In this document: positions 1-6,930 of the stretch, in pieces
How the letters are laid out: the number at the start of each line of letters is the position of its first letter
Position numbering within the stretch: the stretch's first letter is position 1
Source: Deferribacteres bacterium
GTDB taxonomy: Bacteria > Nitrospirota > Thermodesulfovibrionia > UBA6902
Direction of reading: 5' to 3'
Assembly (NCBI GenBank): GCA_013152795.1
Contig: JAADFS010000100.1
Location: forward strand, 1 to 10,211
Length of the DNA: 10,211 nucleotides
Position numbers and translations under genes: made by a program
Notes under the pieces: model-generated
What the model saw: the letters and a program-made list of their open reading frames with translations, nothing else
Databases searched by the model: none
Told to the model about the DNA's origin: nothing

Positions 1-281
1 GACTGGATGACCCTTCCGTTTTCCCGGTCGATAAGCCCTGCAATCCCGATCCCGATGCCCGCGATGCTGCCGCCTCCCTCAGAGGCAATCAGCCTCGCAG
101 TGGAATCATCCGCTAAAAAGTCCTTCAGGTTTTTCACAAGCATGTCTTCTATCTTTTCCTTATTGGCCGCTGATACCGAAGGTGTCGGAGTCTTACGGCT
201 GCTGAGCACTTTTCCTTCTTCAGAGGCCAGGACAAACTTTGTATTCGTCCCGCCAATATCTATGCCTATTGCGAGTTTCAT
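1..281 (-). CDS. ROK-family sugar kinase (glucokinase-like), 5' part only
   Basis: This is the first 93 codons of a gene that runs off the left edge. The protein begins MKLAIGIDIGGTNTKF. DIGGTNTKF (residues 8-16) is the N-terminal phosphate-binding loop of the ROK/actin-like ATPase fold, and a second Gly-rich strand, GIGIGIAGLID, lies near residues 76-86. ROK kinases phosphorylate sugars such as glucose, fructose or N-acetylhexosamines in the cytoplasm; some relatives are repressors. No helix-turn-helix precedes the DIGGT loop, so a kinase is favoured. The substrate cannot be told because the sugar-binding and zinc-binding parts lie outside the window. The ATG at 281 is preceded by a GGGGAG Shine-Dalgarno about 10 bases upstream, and a sigma70-like promoter lies at 339-368, so the gene is probably expressed separately from the GTPase gene upstream. 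Confidence 0.88.
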   Translation of the reverse strand, partial: MKLAIGIDIGGTNTKFVLASEEGKVLSSRKTPTPSVSAANKEKIEDMLVKNLKDFLADDSTARLIASEGGGSIAGIGIGIAGLIDRENGRVIQ

Positions 282-338
282 GATATGCTTTCTCCCCGAA
301 AAAACAAGAGATATAAATATGTTGTTATCAAAATTTTA

Positions 339-368
339 ATCTTATCACAAGTAAAAAGGCACTGTAAA
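339..368 (-). promoter_or_regulatory. Predicted sigma70-type promoter of the ROK kinase gene
   Basis: On the minus strand, TTTACA (363-368) matches five of six -35 consensus positions. It is followed 18 bases later by TAAGAT (339-344), which matches four of six -10 positions and is preceded by TGA, an extended -10 element. The site is about 58 bases upstream of the ROK kinase ATG, and the leader between them is AT-rich. This is prediction by consensus only. Confidence 0.45.
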
Positions 369-424
369 GCAACGGGAAGCCGTACACAGGACTGACTTGA
401 ATTCCGGCAGGGTATGTGTGAGCC

Positions 425-2662
425 CTACTGCTCTATGGCGGCTCTGCACTTGTCAATGGATTTCTTGATGCGGCGCACATCCACTGATACACTGTCAAGA
501 AAATTTATCATCTCCTCGCGGTCGCTCCCCTTTTTCTTCATAACTTCCTCCATGGTCCTTAAATCCGTGTTAAAGGATTGAAACCGCTCCATCAGAATCT
601 GGTGGAGATGTTTGGACGCTGCATCAACCAGCTTTGAGGCATATTGAAATTTGAAATTTTCACGGTAGTTCTCAAAGTGAAAGACTATCAGTTTTTCCGT
701 CTCGCTCTTGATAAGCTTGAACCCGTCGGCCAGGGCGCGCATCTGTTCCTCTCTCTCCTGATCCTGGGTCTTTTTCAGTACCTTTTTGAACAGTTTTATT
801 GCGGAGTAGATGCCGAGGCGCATTAATGTCTCTGTCTTGATCTTTGCCGAGTACCTGATGGCCGCTGTGGACAGGGGGAGGCTAAGGCCCGTGATCTGTT
901 TTAATGCATTTATATTGAGAAGGTTTTCCTTTTCGCCGGGGGTCTTGCCCTCCTTGCCGGAAGGCTTGCCGATTGTTGCCTTCAACTCGGCGATATCATC
1001 CGATACCATTGAGTAAAACGGCAGGGCCACCGACTCCAGTGACTCCTGTATGCGGGCGTCCACTTCACCGGAAAAGCGTGCAATCTCCGGGTTGATGGTC
1101 TCGGTCATGAACTTGTCAAGGGCCTGTTTGAATTCCTGGAACACAAGGTACAGGGTGTTGAAGAAGCCGGAGGATGCTATCTTTTCCCGGTATTTTTCCA
1201 CTGATATCGTGTACTGCTCGACAAAGTTCGAGGTCTGCTCCAGCACGCCGCCGGGATGATAATTGAAAAATGCATCGATATCCTTTTTAAGGCCCTTCAT
1301 AATATCCCAGGTCGCGCCGCTCAGGGTGCTTTTGATAAGTGTCTTGATCTGCTCCATCCGCTCCTGGTGGTACTTCATGTTTTTGATCATCTCGGATGCG
1401 CCGTTGACATCCTTTGCCAGAAGCTCCCTGTTCGTCGAGACCCAGCGTTCAACGCCGAATACGATTACGCTCATCCGTTCGAGGTGGTTCTTCAGGAGCA
1501 GGCGGAAGCGTTCCTCTGACAGCTTGCTCTTCAGGGACGAATTGAACCGCGCGGTTTCCTTATTTGCAAAAGAGACGAAATCCTTTTCAGCCTTCCACTG
1601 GCCGAGGCGAAGCTTATCCCTCTTCGTCAGGCTTCCGGACAGGGCGCTGAACAGGTTGAACAGCGCGGAAAACGAGTAGACATCAGGGTCAGGCTTTATC
1701 AGCGCCAGCTCTTCCCTCACCTTTTCGATCAGGCTCTTCAGGTCGTTCAGTGATTCATGCTCGCTGAAATCGATATTCAGGACAAAGAGGATATTTTCTA
1801 TGATTCCCATCTTTTTTATCATTGACAGGAACCTGATGTCCGCCTCCCTGAGTCCCGTGCGGGAGCTGATCACGTATACGATAAAGTGTGTGCGCATCAG
1901 GTAGTCCTGGATCATGGCGAGATGCAGGGGGTTCGGGGAATCGCTTCCCTGGCAATCGGCGATCTCTATGGAGTGGTCGATGTTGACATTGTTGATCTCA
2001 AGCTCTATGTCTTTCAGGTAAACGGCCAGTGAGTCATCACTGACAAATGTCTGGTGCTCGGCAAAGTGCTCGCCGCTGAACTCAGTGGTCACGGAGTCCG
2101 CTGTGATCATTCCGCTGACCTTGTCATAACCCTTCAAATAAAGAGACAGCAGCACGCTGTTTATATTGCGGGTGCCGTCAGTAATGAGCAGGTCATCGCT
2201 CAGCCCCTCCACGGCCCGGCGGAGCAGGCGGCGGTCTTTTTCACGCCGGATGTCAAAGGATTTCTCATCGCTCTGCCCTTCCCATGAAGGCAGCATGACC
2301 AGGGCCTGCTCGATATCGGCGTTTACGTCGTCCCAGGACTTGAAATAAAGAACGGCCTTCAGGTTCTCGCCGCTCCGGATACGGGTGACTATGGATGTCA
2401 CCACACCTGCGCCCCTTTTGAGATAGTCTCCTTTGAAGAGCGAATTGACGAACGTGCTTTTGCCGGATTTGACCGGGCCGATCACCGCGACACGGACGAC
2501 CTCCTCGGTAATCTGATGATGGATGTCGGTGCACGCCTTCTGCCAGTCGTCGAACCGCGCATCCGTGATATCCGTCCGGCTGCGCAGGACGGACAGCAGC
2601 GAGGCCACCGCCCCGTTGATATCGAGCAGTTCTTTCTTGAGATTATTGTATGATTCTTTCAT
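425..2662 (-). CDS. Dynamin-family large GTPase (bacterial dynamin-like protein)
   Basis: A 745-residue protein with an N-terminal GTPase domain and a long helical remainder. A leader helix (residues 1-50) precedes the P-loop GPVKSGKS (62-69, G1). Thr89 or Thr93 in GVVTSIVT can serve as G2, and DCQG (236-239) is G3 (DxxG). The G4 position reads VLNID (294-298), so the Lys of NKxD is absent. Residues about 300-745 are predicted mostly helical. A hydrophobic and basic stretch (about 584-632) could be a membrane-touching paddle or tip, and Lys/Glu-rich coiled-coil-like helices follow. There is no signal peptide or clear transmembrane span. Family members are large GTPases that bind or remodel membranes; the role here is unknown. 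The gene stands alone, not in the tandem pair seen for many bacterial dynamins. It starts 95 bases after tRNA-Ala, and its ATG has no evident Shine-Dalgarno and no alternative in-frame start. Confidence 0.85.
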   Translation of the reverse strand: MKESYNNLKKELLDINGAVASLLSVLRSRTDITDARFDDWQKACTDIHHQITEEVVRVAVIGPVKSGKSTFVNSLFKGDYLKRGAGVVTSIVTRIRSGENLKAVLYFKSWDDVNADIEQALVMLPSWEGQSDEKSFDIRREKDRRLLRRAVEGLSDDLLITDGTRNINSVLLSLYLKGYDKVSGMITADSVTTEFSGEHFAEHQTFVSDDSLAVYLKDIELEINNVNIDHSIEIADCQGSDSPNPLHLAMIQDYLMRTHFIVYVISSRTGLREADIRFLSMIKKMGIIENILFVLNIDFSEHESLNDLKSLIEKVREELALIKPDPDVYSFSALFNLFSALSGSLTKRDKLRLGQWKAEKDFVSFANKETARFNSSLKSKLSEERFRLLLKNHLERMSVIVFGVERWVSTNRELLAKDVNGASEMIKNMKYHQERMEQIKTLIKSTLSGATWDIMKGLKKDIDAFFNYHPGGVLEQTSNFVEQYTISVEKYREKIASSGFFNTLYLVFQEFKQALDKFMTETINPEIARFSGEVDARIQESLESVALPFYSMVSDDIAELKATIGKPSGKEGKTPGEKENLLNINALKQITGLSLPLSTAAIRYSAKIKTETLMRLGIYSAIKLFKKVLKKTQDQEREEQMRALADGFKLIKSETEKLIVFHFENYRENFKFQYASKLVDAASKHLHQILMERFQSFNTDLRTMEEVMKKKGSDREEMINFLDSVSVDVRRIKKSIDKCRAAIEQ

Positions 2663-2757
2663 TGTTATGGATTCGATTCCCGGGTGCCGTGGCTGGACTT
2701 CCGGCCTGGACCACTTTGCCTGAGAGTGACGGATTATGCCGGTGGATTAATAATAAG

Positions 2758-2830
<73 letters not shown>

Positions 2831-2880
2831 TGTATGCATATATCCCAGCTATTAAGTTTAATGAAGAACAATACATTTTT

Positions 2881-3633
2881 TCAAGCCTCATCCACTCCGA
2901 GAATCCTCTTCATCTCCGGTGTATATTCAGTACCATTGACATATATATAAAGAGGCGGCGGAACCTTAAGCCATGTGCCGGAGCCTTTTACCGCCTCAAT
3001 CAGCACCATCTTCGCCTCTTCGGCTGAGGTGGAGTGCACAAACCTCATCTTTTTCGGCTCAAGCCTGTGTTTCCGGAGCAGGCTGATGAGTTCCGCAAGC
3101 CTGAACGGATGATAAATCAGGTAAAACTTGCCGCTGTGCCTGAGCAGGTATGAGGCGGTGCTTACCAGCTCCGCAAGGGTGATCTCTATCTCGTGCCTTG
3201 CTATGGCCCTCTCTTCATCCCTGCTCATGCGCCCTGTGCCCGGTCTTCTGAAAGGGGGATTGGAAAATACAAAGTTGAATTCATTCGCCGGGAAAACATT
3301 CCTCAGCTCCTTCATGTCCATGGCAAGGACCCTGACCCTTCCGGACAGCCTGTTGAGCCTTACATTCCTCTCCGCCCGCCTGGCAAAGGATTCCTGGATT
3401 TCAACCGCGGTTATCCTTGCATCTTTCAGCCTCTTTGCCAGCAGGATCGAGATGATACCTGAACCGGCACCGAGCTCCAGCCCTTTTTCAAGTCTCGGGG
3501 CTGAGATAAAGTTTTCAAGCAAAAGGGCATCCACACTGAAACGGTAACCGTTCTTCGCCTGAAAGAGTTTTATGTCCCTTATGCTGTCAAGTGTTTCGCC
3601 GGATTCCGGTTTCAGTTCATCTGCAATCGCCAT
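2881..3633 (-). CDS. TrmN6/YfiC-type tRNA1(Val) adenine-N6-methyltransferase
   Basis: A 250-residue class I SAM-dependent methyltransferase. GYRFSVDALLLENF (29-42) is the characteristic N-terminal signature of the TrmN6/YfiC group. ELGAGSG (53-59) is the SAM-binding motif I, and the acidic VEIQ (77-80) should bind the SAM ribose. NPPF (125-128) is the catalytic motif IV of enzymes that methylate an exocyclic adenine amine. The best-studied member modifies A37 of tRNA-Val in E. coli. The exact target here is inferred from the family; relatives can act on other RNAs. The ATG at 3633 is the only plausible start because an in-frame TGA lies two codons upstream. The AAGG before it is unusually close, almost touching the ATG. 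The gene follows khpA by 63 bases and precedes tRNA-Ala, so the three may share a transcript. Confidence 0.85.
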   Translation of the reverse strand: MAIADELKPESGETLDSIRDIKLFQAKNGYRFSVDALLLENFISAPRLEKGLELGAGSGIISILLAKRLKDARITAVEIQESFARRAERNVRLNRLSGRVRVLAMDMKELRNVFPANEFNFVFSNPPFRRPGTGRMSRDEERAIARHEIEITLAELVSTASYLLRHSGKFYLIYHPFRLAELISLLRKHRLEPKKMRFVHSTSAEEAKMVLIEAVKGSGTWLKVPPPLYIYVNGTEYTPEMKRILGVDEA

Positions 3634-3696
3634 CCTTCAGACTTCGATATATAAAACCTTACAGTGGCATAAAAACATTGCCAAGTATCTTTTCCT

Positions 3697-3927
3697 CTAT
3701 TCAAGTATCTCAAGGACAAACCGCTTGCCGAGCTTGGTGCCGGCAGCGCTCAGTATCGTCCTCATTGCCCGGGCTGTGTTCCCCTGCTTTCCGATCACCT
3801 TTCCTATATCGCTCTTGGCAACACGCAATTCAAAAACTGCGGTCCTCTCTCCGTCCACCACAGAAACCGAGACTTCATCCGTCCTGTCCACCAGAGACTT
3901 TGCCATTTGTTCAACCAGTGACTTCAT
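3697..3927 (-). CDS. khpA: KhpA, small KH-domain RNA-binding protein
   Basis: The protein of 76 residues is one type-II-like KH domain. MKSLVEQMAKSLVD is the usual N-terminus of this family, and GKVIGKQG (42-49) contains the RNA-contacting GxxG loop (GKQG, 46-49). KhpA binds many RNAs, usually as a partner of KhpB (Jag/EloR), and affects cell-wall synthesis and cell size in Gram-positive bacteria; its role in other phyla is less clear. I chose the ATG at 3927 and not the in-frame ATG at 3939. GGAGGT sits at a good distance before 3927, homologues start MK(S/E)LVE, and the longer version would place that Shine-Dalgarno inside the coding region. The common neighbour rpsP is absent. A promoter is predicted at 4012-4041. 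Confidence 0.9.
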   Translation of the reverse strand: MKSLVEQMAKSLVDRTDEVSVSVVDGERTAVFELRVAKSDIGKVIGKQGNTARAMRTILSAAGTKLGKRFVLEILE

Positions 3928-3931
3928 GTCC

Positions 3932-3937
3932 ACCTCC
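3932..3937 (-). promoter_or_regulatory. Shine-Dalgarno that decides the khpA start
   Basis: GGAGGT on the minus strand lies four bases before the ATG at 3927. It overlaps the upstream in-frame ATG at 3937-3939 (ATGGAGGTGGACATG), so it cannot serve that earlier start. It therefore supports the 76-residue protein. Confidence 0.7.
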
Positions 3938-3946
3938 ATTTAGATG

Positions 3947-3967
3947 CGGGTTCTCTCTTTCAACCCG
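3947..3967 (-). other. Hairpin in the khpA leader
   Basis: A six-base stem (CGGGTT at one end, AACCCG at the other) encloses a nine-base purine-rich loop in the minus-strand transcript. It ends about 10 bases before the khpA Shine-Dalgarno. It has no T-run, so it is not a terminator. It could affect mRNA stability or ribosome access, but a stem this short also occurs by chance. Confidence 0.3.
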
Positions 3968-4011
3968 GAATGTTCAAAATTCGGTTCACAACGCATGCCG
4001 CTTATGTTCTC

Positions 4012-4041
4012 AGTATACTTCAATTGAAAAATAAAGGACAA
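4012..4041 (-). promoter_or_regulatory. Predicted sigma70-type promoter of khpA
   Basis: Minus-strand TTGTCC (4036-4041) and TATACT (4012-4017) are separated by 18 bases, matching four of six and five of six consensus positions. The leader to the khpA ATG would be about 75 bases. It lies just after a possible terminator of gph, consistent with a new transcription unit covering khpA, the methyltransferase and perhaps tRNA-Ala. Confidence 0.5.
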
Positions 4042-4058
4042 TCCATCATTACGAGGGG

Positions 4059-4091
4059 AAAAACGTTTAAGCCTCCCACAGTGGTTCAGGC
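4059..4091 (-). terminator. Possible weak terminator after gph
   Basis: In the minus-strand transcript GCCT pairs with AGGC, and CCA pairs with TGG inside, with an asymmetric internal loop. A spacer with TTAAACG and then five T residues follows. The stem overlaps the gph stop codon. The stem is imperfect and the T-run is seven bases away, so termination may be partial. Confidence 0.3.
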
Positions 4092-4766
4092 CCTGTCAAT
4101 CCCGGAAACTATATCAAGAAGACCGTCGAATCTGTCGATTATAAAATCCGCGTCTTTTAAAGACTCCCTGCTGCGGAAGCCGTATGTAACGGCAACCACC
4201 TTTACCCCCGCCGCCCTCGCTGCCTCAATGTCATAATTGCTGTCACCTGTCACAAGGGCCTCGTCCCTGTCAGCGTTAAACCGTTTCAACAGCTCGAGGA
4301 TGGGAACAGGCGATGGTTTCTTTTCACGCACGCTGTCACTGCCCAGGACAACGTCAAAGTATTTCAGCAGGCCCAGACCCTGGAGTATCTCCCTTGAATA
4401 AGCCTCCCTCTTGTTGGAGACAACGGCCTTACTGTATCTTCCGAGGCGCGCAAGGGTTGTTTCTACATGGGGATAAACCGTTGTGTTGTCAAGAAGATGT
4501 TCAGAGTAGTATCTGAGAAAACGGCTGAGGGCGATTTCGGCGTTACTCTCACTTTTTTCCCTGTCTCCGGTATGCCGTGCCGCGGCATCCGGCGGGACAA
4601 GGGATGCCAGCAACCGGGAGATACCGGAGCCGACCATGGCCTTTGTCTCTTCAACGGTATACTCTTTCACTCCGAACGGCTTCAGCGCATAATTGACAGC
4701 ATCTGTTATATCACGGGACGTATCGGCAAGCGTGCCGTCAAGGTCGAAAATCAGCAGTTTCAGCAT
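4086..4766 (-). CDS. gph: HAD-superfamily phosphatase, phosphoglycolate phosphatase-like
   Basis: A 226-residue HAD hydrolase. FDLDGTLADTS (7-17) is motif I, with nucleophile Asp8 and general acid Asp10. VVSNK (115-119) is motif II with Ser117, KKP (149-151) carries the motif III Lys, and TGDSNYD (173-179) is motif IV with the Mg2+-binding Asp175 and Asp179. A helical C1 cap fills about residues 15-85. The GFRSRESL segment and the DADFIIDRFDGLLDIV tail resemble Gph enzymes, which remove phosphate from 2-phosphoglycolate, but HAD specificity is hard to predict. The ATG at 4766 puts motif I where the family has it, yet has no Shine-Dalgarno. A GTG at 4805 would add 13 residues and is the main alternative. 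The gene follows atpC after a terminator, so it is probably not part of the atp operon. Confidence 0.85.
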   Translation of the reverse strand: MLKLLIFDLDGTLADTSRDITDAVNYALKPFGVKEYTVEETKAMVGSGISRLLASLVPPDAAARHTGDREKSESNAEIALSRFLRYYSEHLLDNTTVYPHVETTLARLGRYSKAVVSNKREAYSREILQGLGLLKYFDVVLGSDSVREKKPSPVPILELLKRFNADRDEALVTGDSNYDIEAARAAGVKVVAVTYGFRSRESLKDADFIIDRFDGLLDIVSGIDRA

Positions 4767-4940
4767 TATAATTAAAACATTGACAGACTGGCATCCACTC
4801 CCCACTTATTTCCGCCGTGTAACAGGGAATTAGGCAGCCCGCGGTCATGGCATGGGTAAACATTGCATTAAGGTTGATCTGGAATTTGCTTGTCGGAGAA
4901 GTTTTAGGGCATTATCAAAAGGTGTTTGTTTGTGCACCGT

Positions 4941-4983
4941 ATAAAAACACACCGGTATCTTCTCTATATCATATAATACCGGT
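4941..4983 (-). terminator. Rho-independent-type terminator of the atp operon
   Basis: Directly after the atpC stop, the minus-strand transcript has ACCGGTAT and, 17 bases later, its perfect complement ATACCGGT (4976-4983 and 4951-4958). GTGTTTTTAT follows. The eight-base stem plus T-run marks the likely end of the ATP synthase transcript. The large loop and the three bases before the T-run make it less than ideal. The remaining gap to gph (4806-4940) shows no other clear element. Confidence 0.6.
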
Positions 4984-4986
4984 CGA

Positions 4987-5397
4987 CTACCTTGCAGTCT
5001 GTTTTTCCGCTACCTGAATCCTCATCATCGACCGCTCAAGCGCGGCCCTTGCACGTCCCTCGTCGAACTTTTCAATCTGTTTGAGACGCTCCTCCGCACG
5101 CTGCATGGCCTTTTTCGCCCTCTCAACATCGATATCTTCGGATTTTTCCGCACTGTCTGCAATTATCGTCACCCTGTCAGGGCCGATCTCCGCATATCCC
5201 CAGTTAACAAAGAAATGTGCTGTCTCGGAACCCTTCCGGTATGTCAGCATCCCGATCTTCAGCGTTGTAATAAGGGGGATGTGGTCCGGCAGAATACCCA
5301 GCTCGCCATCGCTTCCGGAGGCGACTATTTCGTCAACCTCGCCGGTGAAGACATGCCCGTACGGTGTAACAATATCCAATGTCAGTTTTTCAGCCAT
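4987..5397 (-). CDS. atpC: ATP synthase F1 subunit epsilon
   Basis: A 136-residue epsilon subunit, the central-stalk protein that couples to gamma and the c-ring and can inhibit ATP hydrolysis. The N-terminal beta-sandwich (about 1-85) contains the typical GELGILPDHIPL (31-42). The C-terminal two-helix hairpin (about 88-133) is complete. IDVERA (89-94), Glu84, Arg122 and Arg126 match the ATP-sensing residues known in the Bacillus PS3 epsilon. The ATG at 5397 follows the atpD stop by seven bases, with AAGGATAAAGGA as ribosome site inside the end of atpD, so the two are likely translationally coupled. It is the last gene of the operon, ahead of the terminator at 4941-4983. Confidence 0.96.
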   Translation of the reverse strand: MAEKLTLDIVTPYGHVFTGEVDEIVASGSDGELGILPDHIPLITTLKIGMLTYRKGSETAHFFVNWGYAEIGPDRVTIIADSAEKSEDIDVERAKKAMQRAEERLKQIEKFDEGRARAALERSMMRIQVAEKQTAR

Positions 5398-5404
5398 TTA
5401 TCCT

Positions 5405-6814
5405 TTATCCTTCCCCTGCAAGCCTCTTGGCCTTTTCCTCAACTTCTTCTATGGCTCCGACCATGTAGAACGCCTGTTCCGGCAGGTCATCGTATTTACC
5501 CTCAACAATTGCCTTGAACCCTTTTATCGTGTCGGCGAGCTTAACGTACTTACCGGGCGTTCCCGTAAATGTCTCCGCAACATGGAAGGGCTGGCTGAGG
5601 AACCTCTGAAGCTTTCTTGCACGGGCGACGATCAGTTTGTCATCCTCTGAGAGTTCCTCCATTCCCAGAATGGCGATGATGTCCTGGAGTTCTTTATATC
5701 TCTGCAGAACCATCTGCACCTGCCTGGCGACATTATAATGCTCCTCTCCGAGCACGAGCGGGTCAAGGATCCTTGATGTTGAATCAAGGGGGTCGACGGC
5801 AGGATATATCCCGAGCTCTGAAATCTGTCTTGAAAGAACGACCGTGCCGTCAAGGTGCGTAAATGCCGTGGCAACGGCAGGGTCGGTGAGGTCGTCCGCA
5901 GGCACGTAGATGGCCTGCATTGACGTGATAGCTCCCTTATTAGTGGATGTGATCCGTTCCTGGAGCATGCCCATGTCGGTTCCGAGGGTCGATCCGACGG
6001 CTGACGGCATTCTTCCAAGCAGTGCTGAAAGTTCGGCGCCCGCCAGTGTATACCTGAATATATTGTCCAGAAAGATAAGCACGTCCTGCCCTTCGTCCCT
6101 GAAGTATTCAGCGGTGGTAAGCGCTGAAAGGGCCACCCTCGCCCTCGCCCCGGGCGGCTCGTTCATCTGGCCGTAAACCAGGGTGGTCTTTTCGAGAACG
6201 CCTCCTTCCTTCATCTCAAGATAGAGGTCATTACCTTCCCTTGTCCTTTCACCTACGCCTGCAAACACGGACACACCGCCGTGAACCATGGCGATGTTAT
6301 GGATCATCTCCATGATGACAACCGTCTTGCCCACGCCTGCACCACCGAACATGCCCATCTTTCCGCCCTTGACAAACGGAACGAGCAGGTCAAAGACCTT
6401 AACGCCCGTCTCAAAGACCTGTGTTGATGTATCCTGTTCGGTAAAATCAGGGGATTCCCTGTGGATCGGCAACCTTTCCTTGGCATCGATAGGCCCCTGC
6501 TGGTCAATAGGCTCGCCGATGACGTTCATGATTCTGCCGAGCGTCTTCTCCCCCACAGGGACTGTAATCGGCTGTCCTGTATCAATTACCGGCGTACCCC
6601 TTACGAGACCGTCGGTTGCGGACATGGCAACGGTTCTTACGACATTGTCACCGAGATGGGCCGCCACCTCCAGCGTAACATTGATGTCCGGTATGCCTTT
6701 TTCCTTGTCACCAGGCTGCGAGACCTTCAGTGCATTCAATATTGCAGGCAATTTATCTTCAAATTCAACGTCGACGACTGCGCCGATGACCTGTACGATT
6801 TTACCTTCGTTCAT
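5405..6814 (-). CDS. atpD: ATP synthase F1 subunit beta (catalytic)
   Basis: A 469-residue catalytic subunit of F1; three copies alternate with alpha and make ATP. The P-loop GGAGVGKT is at 157-164, catalytic Glu189 lies in GERTREG (188-194), Walker B LIFLD is at 246-250, and the signature PAVDPLDSTS and a DELSEED-like EELSEDD loop are all present. Two places differ from the near-invariant F-type sequence: FRYTLAGAEL (253-262) stands where FRFTQAGSEV is usual, and SAVGSTLGTD (271-280) stands where SAVGYQPTLATD is usual, two residues shorter and without the conserved Tyr. The ATG at 6814 has a strong GGAGGT about eight bases upstream. It follows atpG after a 116-base gap that is AT-rich near the start. 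Confidence 0.97.
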   Translation of the reverse strand: MNEGKIVQVIGAVVDVEFEDKLPAILNALKVSQPGDKEKGIPDINVTLEVAAHLGDNVVRTVAMSATDGLVRGTPVIDTGQPITVPVGEKTLGRIMNVIGEPIDQQGPIDAKERLPIHRESPDFTEQDTSTQVFETGVKVFDLLVPFVKGGKMGMFGGAGVGKTVVIMEMIHNIAMVHGGVSVFAGVGERTREGNDLYLEMKEGGVLEKTTLVYGQMNEPPGARARVALSALTTAEYFRDEGQDVLIFLDNIFRYTLAGAELSALLGRMPSAVGSTLGTDMGMLQERITSTNKGAITSMQAIYVPADDLTDPAVATAFTHLDGTVVLSRQISELGIYPAVDPLDSTSRILDPLVLGEEHYNVARQVQMVLQRYKELQDIIAILGMEELSEDDKLIVARARKLQRFLSQPFHVAETFTGTPGKYVKLADTIKGFKAIVEGKYDDLPEQAFYMVGAIEEVEEKAKRLAGEG

Positions 6815-6930
6815 GATCTATGACCTCCAAAAAAAATTTATCCAGCATTGTTCGAAATATGTTTTAAAGCAACGTCGTTTCCTTGATCCGCGTCAGGGCG
6901 GCATCATATGGCAGTGCAGTATTGTGAGCC

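Noticed and set aside
801..1679. Several + strand ORFs of 60-140 codons opposite the dynamin-like gene and the atp genes.
   Set aside because: They lie antisense to well-supported genes, have no recognisable domains or ribosome sites, and their composition follows the opposite-strand codon pattern.
2660..2720. GGTCCAGGCCGGAAGTCCAGCC on the minus strand looks a little like the SRP RNA loop, and GGATTCGATTCC on the + strand looks like a tRNA T arm.
   Set aside because: The GGAA is not closed by a proper stem and the conserved SRP bases are absent. The T-arm-like piece lacks a matching five-base stem and there is no cloverleaf around it.
2701..2740. On the minus strand CTCTCAGGCAAAGTGGTCC resembles the 3' end of a glycine riboswitch aptamer.
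   Set aside because: The rest of the aptamer (GGAGAG and the CCGAAGG-type core) is missing, and the sequence where it should be is taken up by tRNA-Ala. The downstream gene is a dynamin-like GTPase, not glycine metabolism.
4765..4770. A perfect TATAAT on the minus strand just before the gph start.
   Set aside because: It overlaps the ATG itself and has no -35 at 16-18 bases; a transcript from it would begin inside the coding region.
6815..6930. The atpG-atpD gap has an open stretch reading AHNTALPYDAALTRIKETTLL before a stop, which looks protein-like.
   Set aside because: It is only about 23 codons, has no ATG, GTG or TTG near its beginning and no Shine-Dalgarno, and the atpG C-terminus is already complete. 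A chance open frame is the simpler reading.
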